Below, piece by piece: positions 1 through 8,103 of a stretch of 64,000 nucleotides of DNA. This DNA is from Agathobaculum butyriciproducens (GTDB lineage Bacteria; Bacillota; Clostridia; Oscillospirales; Butyricicoccaceae): assembly GCA_003096535.1 (NCBI GenBank), contig QEKJ01000002.1:124001-188000 (forward strand), given 5' to 3'. Position numbers and translations under genes: made by a program. Numbering within the stretch: the first letter of the stretch is position 1; each line of letters starts with the position of its first letter. A model generated the notes under the pieces. The model was not told where the DNA came from. It made no database searches and saw only the letters and a list, made by a program, of their open reading frames with translations.

Positions 1-3000
1 ATGAATACTGAGGATTTCCGTGATATTGTGGGTACGGATATCTGGCGGCGAATGGATTTTATTCGCCGTATGGGCAATAACGCCGCCCATACCGGAAAAA
101 AGATCACCGAAGAGCAGGCGGCGCTGTGTCTGGAAAACCTCTATGTATTTCTGGATTTCGTAGCATATTGTTACGGTGAAAACTATACCGAGGGACATTT
201 TGACCGTGATCTGTTGACACAGCCCCCCGAAATGCCTGCTGTTTCGATGCAAGGGACGACGGAGGTTGATTTGGCGGCACTCATGGCAGAGAATGCCGCA
301 CTGAAAGAAGAGCTCACTGCTCGTCGTGCCGTGCAGCAGCAGACCTATGTGCCCAAGCCCCTTGATCTGTCGGAATATAAGACACGTAAGCTGTATATCG
401 ACACTATGCTCACCGATGTGGGCTGGACTGAGGGTAAAGACTGGCGGGGCGAGGTGGAACTGCCCGGTATGCCCAATAAGAGTGAGGTGGGATATGCGGA
501 CTATGTACTCTACGGCGATGATGGCCGTCCATTGGCGGTGGTGGAGGCTAAGCGCACTTGCGTAGATGTCGCTAAAGGACGACAGCAGGCAAAATTGTAT
601 GCTGATCTGCTGGAAAAGGAGTACCACCGTCGTCCGGTCATCTTTCTGACGAACGGCTTTGAGACGCGCATTACTGATAACATCTATCCGGAACGCAGGT
701 GCGCTGCAATTTATTCCAAGCGAGATTTGGAAAAGCTGTTTAATCTCCAGAGTATGCGAACAAGCCTGAAAAACATTATGGTGAACCGCAGCATTGCAGG
801 GCGCTACTATCAGGAGGGTGCAATCAAAGCAACCTGTGATGCCTTTGCGCGCAATCGCCGCAAGGCTCTGCTGGTTATGGCTACCGGTTCCGGCAAGACG
901 AGAACTGTTATCGCTCTGTGTGATGTATTGCTTCAGCACGGCTGGGTGAAGAATATCCTCTTTCTGGCCGACCGTAACAGTCTGGTGACACAAGCTAAAC
1001 GCAGCTTTGTGAATCTATTGCCCGATCTCTCTGTCACCAATCTCTGTGAGGAGAAGGACAACTATACCGCTCATTGTGTCTTTTCCACCTATCAGACCAT
1101 GTACAATGTCATTGACAGCGTGCAGGATGAGGCGGGCAAGCTCTTTACCTGCGGCCACTTTGATTTGGTGATCTGCGATGAGGCACACCGCTCGGTTTAT
1201 AACAAGTACCGGGATATTTTCAACTATTTTGATGCGCCGTTAGTGGGTCTGACCGCTACCCCTAAAGACGAAATCGACAAGAATACTTATGAAATTTTTG
1301 AGTTGGAAAACGGCGTCCCTACTTATGGCTATGAACTGGCGCAAGCGGTGAAGGACGGCTATTTGGTGGATTTCCTATCTGTGGAAACAAAGCTGAAATT
1401 CATTGAGCAGGGCATTGTTTACGACGAGCTTTCCGACGAGGACAAGGCGGCTTATGAAGACACCTTTGAAGACGAAAACGGAGAGTTACCAGAGCGTATT
1501 GCGGCCGCTGCACTGAATGAGTGGATTTTTAACGAAGATACCATTCGGCAAGTGTTGCATACGCTGATATCTAACGGCCTGACTATCGACTACGGCAATA
1601 AACTTGGTAAAACCATTATATTTGCAAAGAACCATACCCACGCGGAGAAAATTCTTGAGGTTTTTAATCGTGAGTATCCGTACTTACCCGGCTTTGCCAA
1701 GGTCATCGATAATTATATGACCTATGCTCAAAGTGCAATCGACGAGTTTTCTGACCCGAAGAAGCTGCCGCAAATCGCCATTTCTGTGGATATGCTGGAT
1801 ACTGGCATTGATGTGCCGGAAATATTGAATCTGGTATTCTTCAAAAAAGTCATGAGTAAGGCAAAGTTCTGGCAGATGATCGGCCGCGGCACGCGCCTAT
1901 GCCCCAGTTTGATTGACGGTAAAGATAAGGACAAGTTTTATATTTTTGATTTCTGCGGCAACTTTGAGTTCTTCCGCATGAATAAGGGAAAAGCAACCGC
2001 TAATATGATTGCGCTGCAAGGCGCGATTTTCCACCTGAAAGCCCAAATAGCTTTTAAATTACAAGATTTAGCTTATCAAACAGCAGATTTGATTGATTTC
2101 CGTAAGACACTTGTGAGTGATATGGTGCGCAAGGTGCGGGAGCTGAACCGTGAAAATTTCGCTGTCCGTCAGCATTTGAAGTATGTAGAGTTGTACAGCA
2201 ATCAGGATAGTTACAATGCTCTGACCTATGAGGATACACTGTTCATGGAGCAAGAGCTTGCACCGCTTATTATGCCGGAGGAGGACGATGCTAAGGCGTT
2301 ACGGTTTGATGCGCTTATGTATGGCATTGAACTTGCTTACCTTGTTGGGAAGAAATATGGTAAGGCAAGAAGCGATCTGTTCAAAAAAGTATCCGCTGTG
2401 GCGTCTGTTGCCAATATTCCTGAAATCATGGCGCAGTCTGAGTTGCTTGACAAGATTCTGCACACGGACTATGTAGAAAGGGCAGGAATCAACGAGTTTG
2501 AGCATATCAGGGAAAATTTGCGCGATCTCATTAAGTACATTCCAATCAGCAGGGTGCGCTATGACACCAATTTTGATGATGAAATCCTATCCATGGAATG
2601 GAATGAGTCGGAGTTGGAAAACGATGACTTGAAGAATTACAAGGCAAAGGCGGAATTCTATGTGCGCCAGCATATGGATAACGCCGCTATCTCAAAACTC
2701 AAGGGTAATGTACCGCTGACGGTGGAGGATGTTCAGGATTTAGAGAAGATTCTCTGGAACGAGGTCGGCACCAAGCAAGACTATGAGGCTGAGTACGGAC
2801 AAAAGCCATTAGGTGAGTTCGTCCGAGAAATCGTAGGACTGGATATGAACGCCGCCAAAGAAGCCTTTGCACAGTATCTGAATGATGCAAGCCTTGACAG
2901 CAGACAGATTTACTTTGTGAACCAGATTGTAGAGTATATTGTTCACAATGGCATGATGAAAGATTTGTCTGTCTTGCAAGAAACGCCATTTACTGACCAG

Positions 3001-3093
3001 GGCAGTATCGTGGAGGTGTTTACGGATTTGTCTGTGTGGATGGGGATTCGGCAGACGATTGAAAAGATCAATGCCAATGCAGTTGCAGCGTAA
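1..3093 (+). CDS. hsdR: Type I restriction enzyme R subunit (5' end missing)
   Basis: ATP-dependent motor and nuclease subunit of a type I restriction-modification complex. The visible 1030 residues begin with a DUF4145-like stretch, then an HsdR nuclease region with a VVEAK motif at about 180-184. The helicase core follows: Walker A GSGKT at 296-300, DEAH box at 393-396 and GRGTR at 628-632. The rest is an EcoEI-type C-terminal domain. Homologues usually have more sequence before the first visible residues, so the ATG at base 1 is probably internal. The hsdM and hsdS partners are not in the window and would be expected to the left. A strong terminator follows. Confidence 0.88.
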   Translation: MNTEDFRDIVGTDIWRRMDFIRRMGNNAAHTGKKITEEQAALCLENLYVFLDFVAYCYGENYTEGHFDRDLLTQPPEMPAVSMQGTTEVDLAALMAENAALKEELTARRAVQQQTYVPKPLDLSEYKTRKLYIDTMLTDVGWTEGKDWRGEVELPGMPNKSEVGYADYVLYGDDGRPLAVVEAKRTCVDVAKGRQQAKLYADLLEKEYHRRPVIFLTNGFETRITDNIYPERRCAAIYSKRDLEKLFNLQSMRTSLKNIMVNRSIAGRYYQEGAIKATCDAFARNRRKALLVMATGSGKTRTVIALCDVLLQHGWVKNILFLADRNSLVTQAKRSFVNLLPDLSVTNLCEEKDNYTAHCVFSTYQTMYNVIDSVQDEAGKLFTCGHFDLVICDEAHRSVYNKYRDIFNYFDAPLVGLTATPKDEIDKNTYEIFELENGVPTYGYELAQAVKDGYLVDFLSVETKLKFIEQGIVYDELSDEDKAAYEDTFEDENGELPERIAAAALNEWIFNEDTIRQVLHTLISNGLTIDYGNKLGKTIIFAKNHTHAEKILEVFNREYPYLPGFAKVIDNYMTYAQSAIDEFSDPKKLPQIAISVDMLDTGIDVPEILNLVFFKKVMSKAKFWQMIGRGTRLCPSLIDGKDKDKFYIFDFCGNFEFFRMNKGKATANMIALQGAIFHLKAQIAFKLQDLAYQTADLIDFRKTLVSDMVRKVRELNRENFAVRQHLKYVELYSNQDSYNALTYEDTLFMEQELAPLIMPEEDDAKALRFDALMYGIELAYLVGKKYGKARSDLFKKVSAVASVANIPEIMAQSELLDKILHTDYVERAGINEFEHIRENLRDLIKYIPISRVRYDTNFDDEILSMEWNESELENDDLKNYKAKAEFYVRQHMDNAAISKLKGNVPLTVEDVQDLEKILWNEVGTKQDYEAEYGQKPLGEFVREIVGLDMNAAKEAFAQYLNDASLDSRQIYFVNQIVEYIVHNGMMKDLSVLQETPFTDQGSIVEVFTDLSVWMGIRQTIEKINANAVAA

Positions 3094-3203
3094 CTTAGGA
3101 AAGAATTATATAAACCTTTTGAAAAGCAAGTAATATGTTAAACAGCTGGGTAAGGGCCGTAGGAATTTCCTTGTCAAGCTGGATTTGCACTATCAAAACA
3201 TTC

Positions 3204-3244
3204 CGGAGCGCATAGCCAAATTTCTGGCTGTGCGTTCCGTTTTT
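3204..3244 (+). terminator. Rho-independent terminator after hsdR
   Basis: A 15-bp stem (3204-3218 with 3225-3239, including G-T pairs) and a 6-base loop are followed by a run of T. It lies 110 bases past the hsdR stop. Confidence 0.8.
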
Positions 3245-3251
3245 CTGTGTT

Positions 3252-3876
3252 GATTATGCTTTGTAAAATTTTATAAAAAGTCTTGTCGTTTTTTGCAGGT
3301 GTTCACTGACCGTTTTTCTCTGGAGTATAGTGGGGGGATATACTTTCTCGAAAAACATGGTTTCCATGGTCTAATAATTCGGGGGATATAGTGGAGGGAA
3401 AGAGGTATTTTACAGCTTGCCAGTAAGATTATAGACGTATTGTATAAATACTGACATTTGATTTTGTGCATGATTAAAAATATTTTTTGAAAACGTGCTT
3501 TTAGGGGTATTCACTGGTCTGTTTTTTCGGGGGTATAGTAGAGGGGTAAATAGTTTTTACGCTCTCTTGGTGATTTCTCTCTCTGCTCGCCGCCGCGAGA
3601 ATGGTGAGGGGGTGCAACCCGGCTGTGTGTAACTGCCGTAGGGAGTATACACAACCGGGTAGGGGGGAGAGGAAAGACGCGAGCGGCGCGGATTTCGTTC
3701 CTCTCCCCCTAATCTCGAAAGCGATTTTCACCAGTGTTTTGATAAGATATAAGCATATAGCACAGAAATAGAAACTGAATTTTGTGCAGAAATAAAAATA
3801 TTTTTTCAAAATGTGCTTTTAGGGTGTTCCACTGGCCTATTTTTTCGGGATGTATAGTAGAGGGGGAAATATTTTC
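3252..3876. repeat. Four divergent copies of a roughly 50-100-bp direct repeat
   Basis: The two best copies (3459-3556 and 3777-3876) align over about 100 bases. Each has an AT-rich lead with ATTTTGTGCA, a shared GTGCTTTTAGGG, then CACTGG and TTTTTTCGGG, and ends in TATAGTAGAGGGG. Shorter or more divergent copies lie at about 3252-3346 and 3350-3410. No protein-coding gene is convincing here. Similar spacing of TATAGT and flanking motifs suggests protein-binding or promoter-like units, but function is unknown. Confidence 0.7.
3611..3709. other. Two adjacent strong hairpins in the repeat zone
   Basis: The first hairpin pairs ACCCGG plus TGTGTGT (3617-3630) with TATACACA plus CCGGGT (3646-3660). 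The second is a perfect 12-bp stem (3663-3674 with 3698-3709) closing a GC-rich loop. Neither has a T-run. They could be part of a structured RNA or a DNA site for transfer or recombination. Confidence 0.5.
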
Positions 3877-3879
3877 GTT

Positions 3880-4330
3880 GTTCCTTGACAACAGAATACT
3901 CAGGCATCAGGTACAAATTCGGCGCGGAGAGCTGCAGCGGAAAGCTGCGAACTGCGGGTGGCTCCCGTCATGGCAATGACCCGCGCAGAAGATAATGATA
4001 CTCCCGACCAGTCACAGTCCGAGCGTGAAAAGCGTCGCAGGCAATGAGGTCGGACAACGGATAGGTGAAATTCCTGTGGAATCGGTACGCCGCCGATCGC
4101 TTGATGCTTCCTACAGTCGGGGGAGAGATCGAATAGGCTGACAGTAACAGTATAAATCATTATAAAACCTGAAGAATACGGATTCTTCAGCGTGTATTCT
4201 TCAGGCTTTGCATTTCCGGAGGTGTCCCATGTAAGTTTACTCATACAAACAGACCGCGAAAGCACCCGATGGATTCCGGTGGTAGTTCCCGACTTGTACG
4301 CATAGAAATATACCAGTAGCAGGAGAGGAA
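3880..4330 (+). ncRNA. Candidate structured non-coding leader before the recombinase module
   Basis: About 450 bases without a credible gene, starting TTCCTTGACAACAGAATA. It contains many short complementary blocks and a perfect 12-bp hairpin (4168-4179 with 4194-4205). It ends near a CGATGGATTCCGGTGGTAGT block just before the 55-aa gene. From memory, similar leaders occur upstream of related small genes and recombinases in Firmicutes mobile elements, so I call it a candidate conserved RNA or recombination region. No Rfam family is claimed. Confidence 0.4.
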
Positions 4331-4350
4331 CAGGAGGTGATTGATCGGCG

Positions 4351-4518
4351 GTGAGAAAGCAAAAGCTGAATTATCGGTTTCACGACCCGAATCCAAGGGC
4401 AGTGACCGCTGATTACTTACTGAAAATTTTCATGGAAGCGAATGAAAACAAGGTACAGAGAGCAATTGAAAACGCCGCAGATATAGCCGACAGCGAAGAA
4501 AGGGGACACTCTACATAA
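4351..4518 (+). CDS. Small element-borne protein preceding the recombinase (55 aa)
   Basis: A GTG start lies 11 bases after AGGAGGTG and gives a 55-residue charged protein beginning MRKQKLNYRFHDPNP and containing TADYLLKIFMEAN. Small proteins of this type occur next to serine recombinases in Clostridia elements. No function is known to me. Position suggests an accessory or directionality factor, but that is inference. Its stop lies inside the stem of the following terminator. The competing GTG at 4338 is in another frame and stops after five codons. Confidence 0.65.
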   Translation: MRKQKLNYRFHDPNPRAVTADYLLKIFMEANENKVQRAIENAADIADSEERGHST

Positions 4519-4532
4519 AGAGTGCCCTTTTT
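4502..4532 (+). terminator. Terminator overlapping the stop of the 55-aa gene
   Basis: CACTCT (4507-4512) pairs with AGAGTG (4519-4524), extended by GGG/CCC across a small bulge, then TTTTT. It separates the small gene from the recombinase. Confidence 0.7.
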
Positions 4533-4537
4533 GACTG

Positions 4538-4566
4538 TTGTAAAAATAATTATTCTGCGTTAATAT
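4538..4566 (+). promoter_or_regulatory. Candidate recombinase promoter
   Basis: TTGTAA (4538-4543), a 17-base spacer and TAATAT (4561-4566) lie about 50 bases before the recombinase start, just past a terminator. The recombinase thus appears to have its own promoter. Confidence 0.4.
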
Positions 4567-4616
4567 ATAAATAGAAGATGTAACAGAATGACTTTATTTT
4601 AATGGAGAGGTTTACT

Positions 4617-6152
4617 ATGAACATAGCTGCATATTGCCGTGTTTCCACGGACAAGGCCGACCAGCTTAACAGCTTAGAAACACAAAAGGAGTTTTTCTCA
4701 GAGTATACACAGCGCACAGGTGATACTTTAGTGCGTCTGTATGCTGACGAGGGTATTTCGGGTACAAAGATCAAAAACCGCAAGGAATTTCTTCGTATGA
4801 TGGCAGATGCAGAACACGGTCTGTTTGATATGGTCGTGGTAAAGGATATTTCACGGTTTGCACGAAATACGGTCGATCTCCTGCAGAATGTTCGTAAACT
4901 GAAAGCGCTGGGAATCGAAACGCAGTTTTTGACTGCCAACATGACCAGCATGGGCAACAGCGAGTTCGTGCTCACGATTTTCGGTGCGCTGGCACAGGAG
5001 GAAAGCGCAAACACCTCTAAGCGTATCAAATTCGGCAAAAAAATAAACGCGGAAAAGGGCCGCGTGCCGAATATCGTGTATGGCTATGATAAGATCATCG
5101 GTGATTATTTCAACTTGAAGATCAACGAGAAAGAAGCGGAAGTCATTCAGCAGATGTACCGCTGGTATGTTGAGGATGGCTATGGTGCGGCTAAAATATC
5201 ACAGTTTTTGAATGAGCGCGACTGGCGTACCAAACGCAACTGCAAATGGAGCCAGAACGGCGTGTGTCGTGTTTTGACGAATGAGCTATACACGGGCAAG
5301 ATCATCAACGGAAAGCAGGAGATCGCAGATTTCCTGACCGGACGGCGTGCCGAAAAGGATGAAACTGAGTGGAGCGTCGTAGAGCGTCCGGAACTGCGTA
5401 TTATCGAGCCGGAACTGTTTGAACGGGCACAGCAGATCATGCAGTCGCGCGGCAAGGCGTTCAAGGTGGACAGAGAACGACAGAGCAACAAGTATCTGTT
5501 TTCGACGCTGATAAAATGCAAAGAGTGTGGATGGTCGTTCCGCCGCACAGTCCGCACCTATAAGAATACCTATGTCCGCTGGGTGTGCTCGGGGCATAAT
5601 GGACGCGGCGCAGACAGTTGCCCAAACGCAGTAACAGTCGATGAGGACGAATTGATCGAGACGCTTCAGCACTATTTTGCATCTGTGCTGAAGGAAAAGA
5701 AAAACGTCATTCGCTATGTGGTCAGAGAATTTCAGCGTGTATACAAAGCGAAAGATGAAAACCTGAATTATGAGAAGGAGTTGAACACAAAGCTGGACAA
5801 GCTGAAGAAAACACGGCAGAAGTACATGGATATGTATACAGACGATCTGATATCCCGCGAGGAATTGAATGATAAGATTGGCGGCATGAAAGTGGAGATC
5901 GAGCGGCTGGAAAACGAGTTGAAGATGGTGTCCTATCATCTGACAAAAGGAGAGCAGCTGGAAAACATTCTGCATCGCACCTTTCAGGAGATTGAGGATA
6001 TTACCGATGTACGGGAAATGACAAATGCACAGCTGAAACGACTGATTCAGAAGATCGTGGTAGATAAAGACGGAAACGTGGATATTTATCTGCGTTTGAT
6101 GGGTGATTTGGGGCTGGATGAAACCGTTCTGATTAACCACGACCGTACATAA
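4617..6152 (+). CDS. Large serine recombinase (site-specific integrase/excisionase)
   Basis: DNA integrase of the large serine family, 511 aa. The N-terminal resolvase domain begins AAYCRVSTDKADQ with catalytic Ser10. A recombinase domain (NGVCRVLTNELYTG) follows, then a zinc beta-ribbon (CKECGW ... VCSGHNGRGADSCPN) and a C-terminal coiled coil. Start choice: the ATG at 4617 has GGAGAGG eight bases upstream, and that Shine-Dalgarno overlaps the more upstream in-frame ATG at 4602. Its last codons overlap resumed spoIIID coding sequence, so it lies exactly at the element boundary and is the likely enzyme for its excision. Confidence 0.93.
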   Translation: MNIAAYCRVSTDKADQLNSLETQKEFFSEYTQRTGDTLVRLYADEGISGTKIKNRKEFLRMMADAEHGLFDMVVVKDISRFARNTVDLLQNVRKLKALGIETQFLTANMTSMGNSEFVLTIFGALAQEESANTSKRIKFGKKINAEKGRVPNIVYGYDKIIGDYFNLKINEKEAEVIQQMYRWYVEDGYGAAKISQFLNERDWRTKRNCKWSQNGVCRVLTNELYTGKIINGKQEIADFLTGRRAEKDETEWSVVERPELRIIEPELFERAQQIMQSRGKAFKVDRERQSNKYLFSTLIKCKECGWSFRRTVRTYKNTYVRWVCSGHNGRGADSCPNAVTVDEDELIETLQHYFASVLKEKKNVIRYVVREFQRVYKAKDENLNYEKELNTKLDKLKKTRQKYMDMYTDDLISREELNDKIGGMKVEIERLENELKMVSYHLTKGEQLENILHRTFQEIEDITDVREMTNAQLKRLIQKIVVDKDGNVDIYLRLMGDLGLDETVLINHDRT

Positions 6153-6153
6153 G
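6137..6153. other. Candidate right attachment site (attR)
   Basis: The shift from element to chromosome falls here. Codons for T-V-H-K-D of SpoIIID begin at 6142, and the recombinase stop is 6150-6152. Upstream of 6133 the SpoIIID frame is closed by TGA. The exact crossover dinucleotide cannot be set without the left junction. Confidence 0.55.
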
Positions 6154-6309
6154 GATATCACAACGCGCCTGCAAAAGCTGAATACCGAGCTGTATGAGCG
6201 CGTACAGACCGTTCTGCAGGTGAACAAGCAGGAGCGGCATATACGCGGCGGCAGAGCAACACAGGCGAAATACCGCGCCGAAGCGGCGCAGCGACGCGGT
6301 GAAAAATAA
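6142..6309 (+). pseudogene. spoIIID: 3' half of spoIIID, separated from its start by the element
   Basis: The frame reads TVHKDITTRLQKLN, then NKQERHIRGGRATQAKYR, and stops at 6307-6309. This matches the remembered end of SpoIIID, a mother-cell sporulation regulator (TVHKDLTERLPEIN ... IRHLRGGEATKLKYK in B. subtilis), over about 50 residues. The first half, including most of the helix-turn-helix, is absent, and the break falls in the recognition helix. The 5' half should lie at the other end of the element. If the element excises cleanly an intact gene would be rebuilt, so this may be a split gene rather than a dead one. Confidence 0.8.
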
Positions 6310-6310
6310 A

Positions 6311-6338
6311 AAAACCGACTTTCCAAGCGGAAAGTCGG
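6311..6338 (-). terminator. Terminator after the AbrB/SpoVT gene
   Basis: A perfect 10-bp stem (6315-6324 with 6329-6338) has a 4-base loop and is followed, on the minus strand, by a T-run. The spoIIID fragment converges on it from the other side. Confidence 0.85.
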
Positions 6339-6376
6339 CAAACAGAAGCAGCGTGACAGTGTTGCTCTATAAAGGC

Positions 6377-6619
6377 TTAAAGCAGGCCGAGCTCATGCGC
6401 GCAATCGCTGCAGACATTCTTACCCTTGAAGTGGATAATGTCCTTTGCGTTACCGCAGAATACGCAGGACGGCTCGTACTTCTTGAGGACAATATGATCG
6501 CCGTCAACGTAGATTTCCAGAGCGTCCTTTACTTCGATGCCCATAGTGCGGCGCAGCTCAATCGGGAGCACGATGCGACCAAGTTCATCAACCTTACGAA
6601 CAATACCGGTGGATTTCAT
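6377..6619 (-). CDS. AbrB/SpoVT-type transcriptional regulator with zinc-ribbon tail
   Basis: An 80-aa DNA-binding regulator. Residues 1-45 form a swapped-hairpin AbrB domain (MKSTGIVRKVDELGRIVLP, then RTMGIEVKDALEIYVDG). Residues 50-75 hold two Cys pairs (CVFC and CSDC) expected to bind zinc. The ATG at 6619 has GGAGTG upstream, and longer frames lack a ribosome site. It is divergent from spmA. Family members act at growth-to-sporulation transitions, which suits the spoIIID/spmAB surroundings, but its targets are unknown. Confidence 0.88.
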   Translation of the reverse strand: MKSTGIVRKVDELGRIVLPIELRRTMGIEVKDALEIYVDGDHIVLKKYEPSCVFCGNAKDIIHFKGKNVCSDCAHELGLL

Positions 6620-6706
6620 TTTCAACACACTCCATTTCTTTATCATAAAAAATGTATTACCAAATCCCACTCACTCGGGATGTTGGACGGAAGGGGGGAA
6701 CACGAT

Positions 6707-7291
6707 ATGCTGTCCGTTATCTGGACGGTGTTCCTTTGTATGGCGCTGCTATGCGGTGCGGTCACGGGCAGGCTGGCAGAGGTTACGGCAGCGGTACCCA
6801 CAGGGGCTTCGGAAGCGATCACGCTGGCGATCAGTATCACCGGGCTGATGTGCTTCTGGAGCGGTGTGATGGAGCTGCTGCAGGCTTCCGGACTGGCAGA
6901 GCGGCTGTCCCGTCTGATGGCACCTGTTCTGCGTCCCTTGTTCGGAAGCGCATCGCAGGATAAACAGGCGATGGAAGCAGTAAGCGCCAATGTAACGGCA
7001 AATTTGCTGGGGTTATCCAACGCGGCAACGCCGTTGGGATTGCGTGCGTCAGAGCGGCTGTATGTTCTTGCAGGGCGACGCGGAGCGCCGGATACCGTGT
7101 TGACGCTGATCGTGCTGAACGCAACCTCAATTCAGCTGATTCCGTCTACGGTGGCGGCGGTTCGTGCGGCTTGCGGAGCACACGCGCCATTTGATATTAT
7201 GCTGCCGGTGTGGGGAGCTTCTGCGGCTTCCGTTGCGGCGGTGCTGCTCAGCAGCAAGCTGCTGCGTCCTTTTTTTCCGGATGGGGAATAG
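6707..7291 (+). CDS. spmA: Spore maturation protein A
   Basis: Membrane protein of the nucleoside-recognition/Gate family, needed with SpmB for spore core dehydration in Bacillus and Clostridium. It has 194 aa, the usual length. It shows hydrophobic helices and the family block ANVTANLLGLSNAATPLGL, then LNATSIQLIPSTVAAVR. The ATG at 6707 follows GGAAGGGGGGAA. spmB lies 123 bases downstream in the same direction. Confidence 0.92.
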   Translation: MLSVIWTVFLCMALLCGAVTGRLAEVTAAVPTGASEAITLAISITGLMCFWSGVMELLQASGLAERLSRLMAPVLRPLFGSASQDKQAMEAVSANVTANLLGLSNAATPLGLRASERLYVLAGRRGAPDTVLTLIVLNATSIQLIPSTVAAVRAACGAHAPFDIMLPVWGASAASVAAVLLSSKLLRPFFPDGE

Positions 7292-7414
7292 CGGGACAGG
7301 TAAGTGCGCCTTACAAGTAGTATTATCACACATGAAAAGCAAGAAATTTGTCGAATAAGCAAACAATTCTCAAAAAATTTCCAAACGAGGGAAATAATAC
7401 AAGGAGGGAGATTG

Positions 7415-7942
7415 TTGCAGATTTTGCAGAACGCGCTCATTCCGGCACTTTTGGCGGGAATCAGCCTGTATGCGCTGTGCAAAGGCGTGGACGTATTTCC
7501 AACTTTTCTGCGCGGTGCAGCCGTCGGTTTGAAAACCGCGGTGCAGATACTGCCTGTTATGGTCGGGATGCTGACAGTCGTGTTCATGCTGCGCGCCTCA
7601 GGTGCCGTTGATATTGCGGCAAGCGTACTCGCGCCCGCACTGCGTATACTGGGCATACCGAAAGAATGCACAGCCCTGACCCTGCTGAAGCCGATCAGCG
7701 GAGGAGGAGGACTGGCGATGGGCAGTGAAATTATACGACGCTGCGGACCGGACAGCTATGCCGGACGCGTGGCCGCAGTGATGCTGGGAGCCTCGGAAAC
7801 CAGCCTGTACACAATCAGCGTGTACAGCGGGCACCTTGGTTTAAATCGAACCAGATATGCTGTATTTGCGGCATTGTGCGGTGATGTGGCAGCATTTACC
7901 GCCTCTGCAGCATTGGTTAGATTATATTTCCCATACAGTTAA
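7415..7942 (+). CDS. spmB: Spore maturation protein B
   Basis: Partner of SpmA, also a Gate-family membrane protein, 175 aa. Key segments are LPVMVGMLTVVFMLRASG, KPISGGGGLAMGSEI and GASETSLYTISVYSG. No ATG suits the Shine-Dalgarno AAGGAGGGAG at 7401-7410. Translation probably starts at TTG 7415 (or the adjacent TTG 7412), because a longer frame back to 7304 would put that site inside the coding region. The gene ends at a bidirectional terminator facing hbd. Confidence 0.9.
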   Translation: MQILQNALIPALLAGISLYALCKGVDVFPTFLRGAAVGLKTAVQILPVMVGMLTVVFMLRASGAVDIAASVLAPALRILGIPKECTALTLLKPISGGGGLAMGSEIIRRCGPDSYAGRVAAVMLGASETSLYTISVYSGHLGLNRTRYAVFAALCGDVAAFTASAALVRLYFPYS

Positions 7943-8056
7943 TATTATATCGTGTATGTTAAAAAATTACCATAGCTTATGTCAAAAATTAGCGAATTAA
8001 ATAAACATTACTTGTATTCTTTGTGCAATATGCAAAAAATACAGGCTGAGAAGATA

Positions 8057-8088
8057 AAAAGCATCTATGCCGAAGCACAGATGCTTTT
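8057..8088. terminator. Bidirectional terminator between spmB and hbd
   Basis: AAAAGCATCT (8057-8066) pairs perfectly with AGATGCTTTT (8079-8088), with A-rich and T-rich flanks. The 115 bases between spmB and the stem are AT-rich with nothing else evident. Confidence 0.85.
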
Positions 8089-8103
8089 CATATTGCAAAG
8101 CGA

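Larger units (their letters stand above)
1..6153. mobile_element. Right part of a serine-recombinase element interrupting spoIIID
   Basis: The segment carries hsdR, a repeat-rich non-coding zone, a 55-aa protein and a large serine recombinase whose stop codon sits on the junction. Chromosomal sequence resumes inside the spoIIID reading frame at about 6142. The left end lies outside the window, so size and full content are unknown. Large serine recombinases commonly sit at one end of the element they move, which fits. That hsdR belongs to the same element is inferred from adjacency only. Confidence 0.7.

Noticed and set aside
4602..4616. Upstream ATG for the first serine recombinase
   Set aside because: The bases from this ATG form the ribosome site GGAGAGG for the ATG at 4617, and the family's usual start fits the latter.
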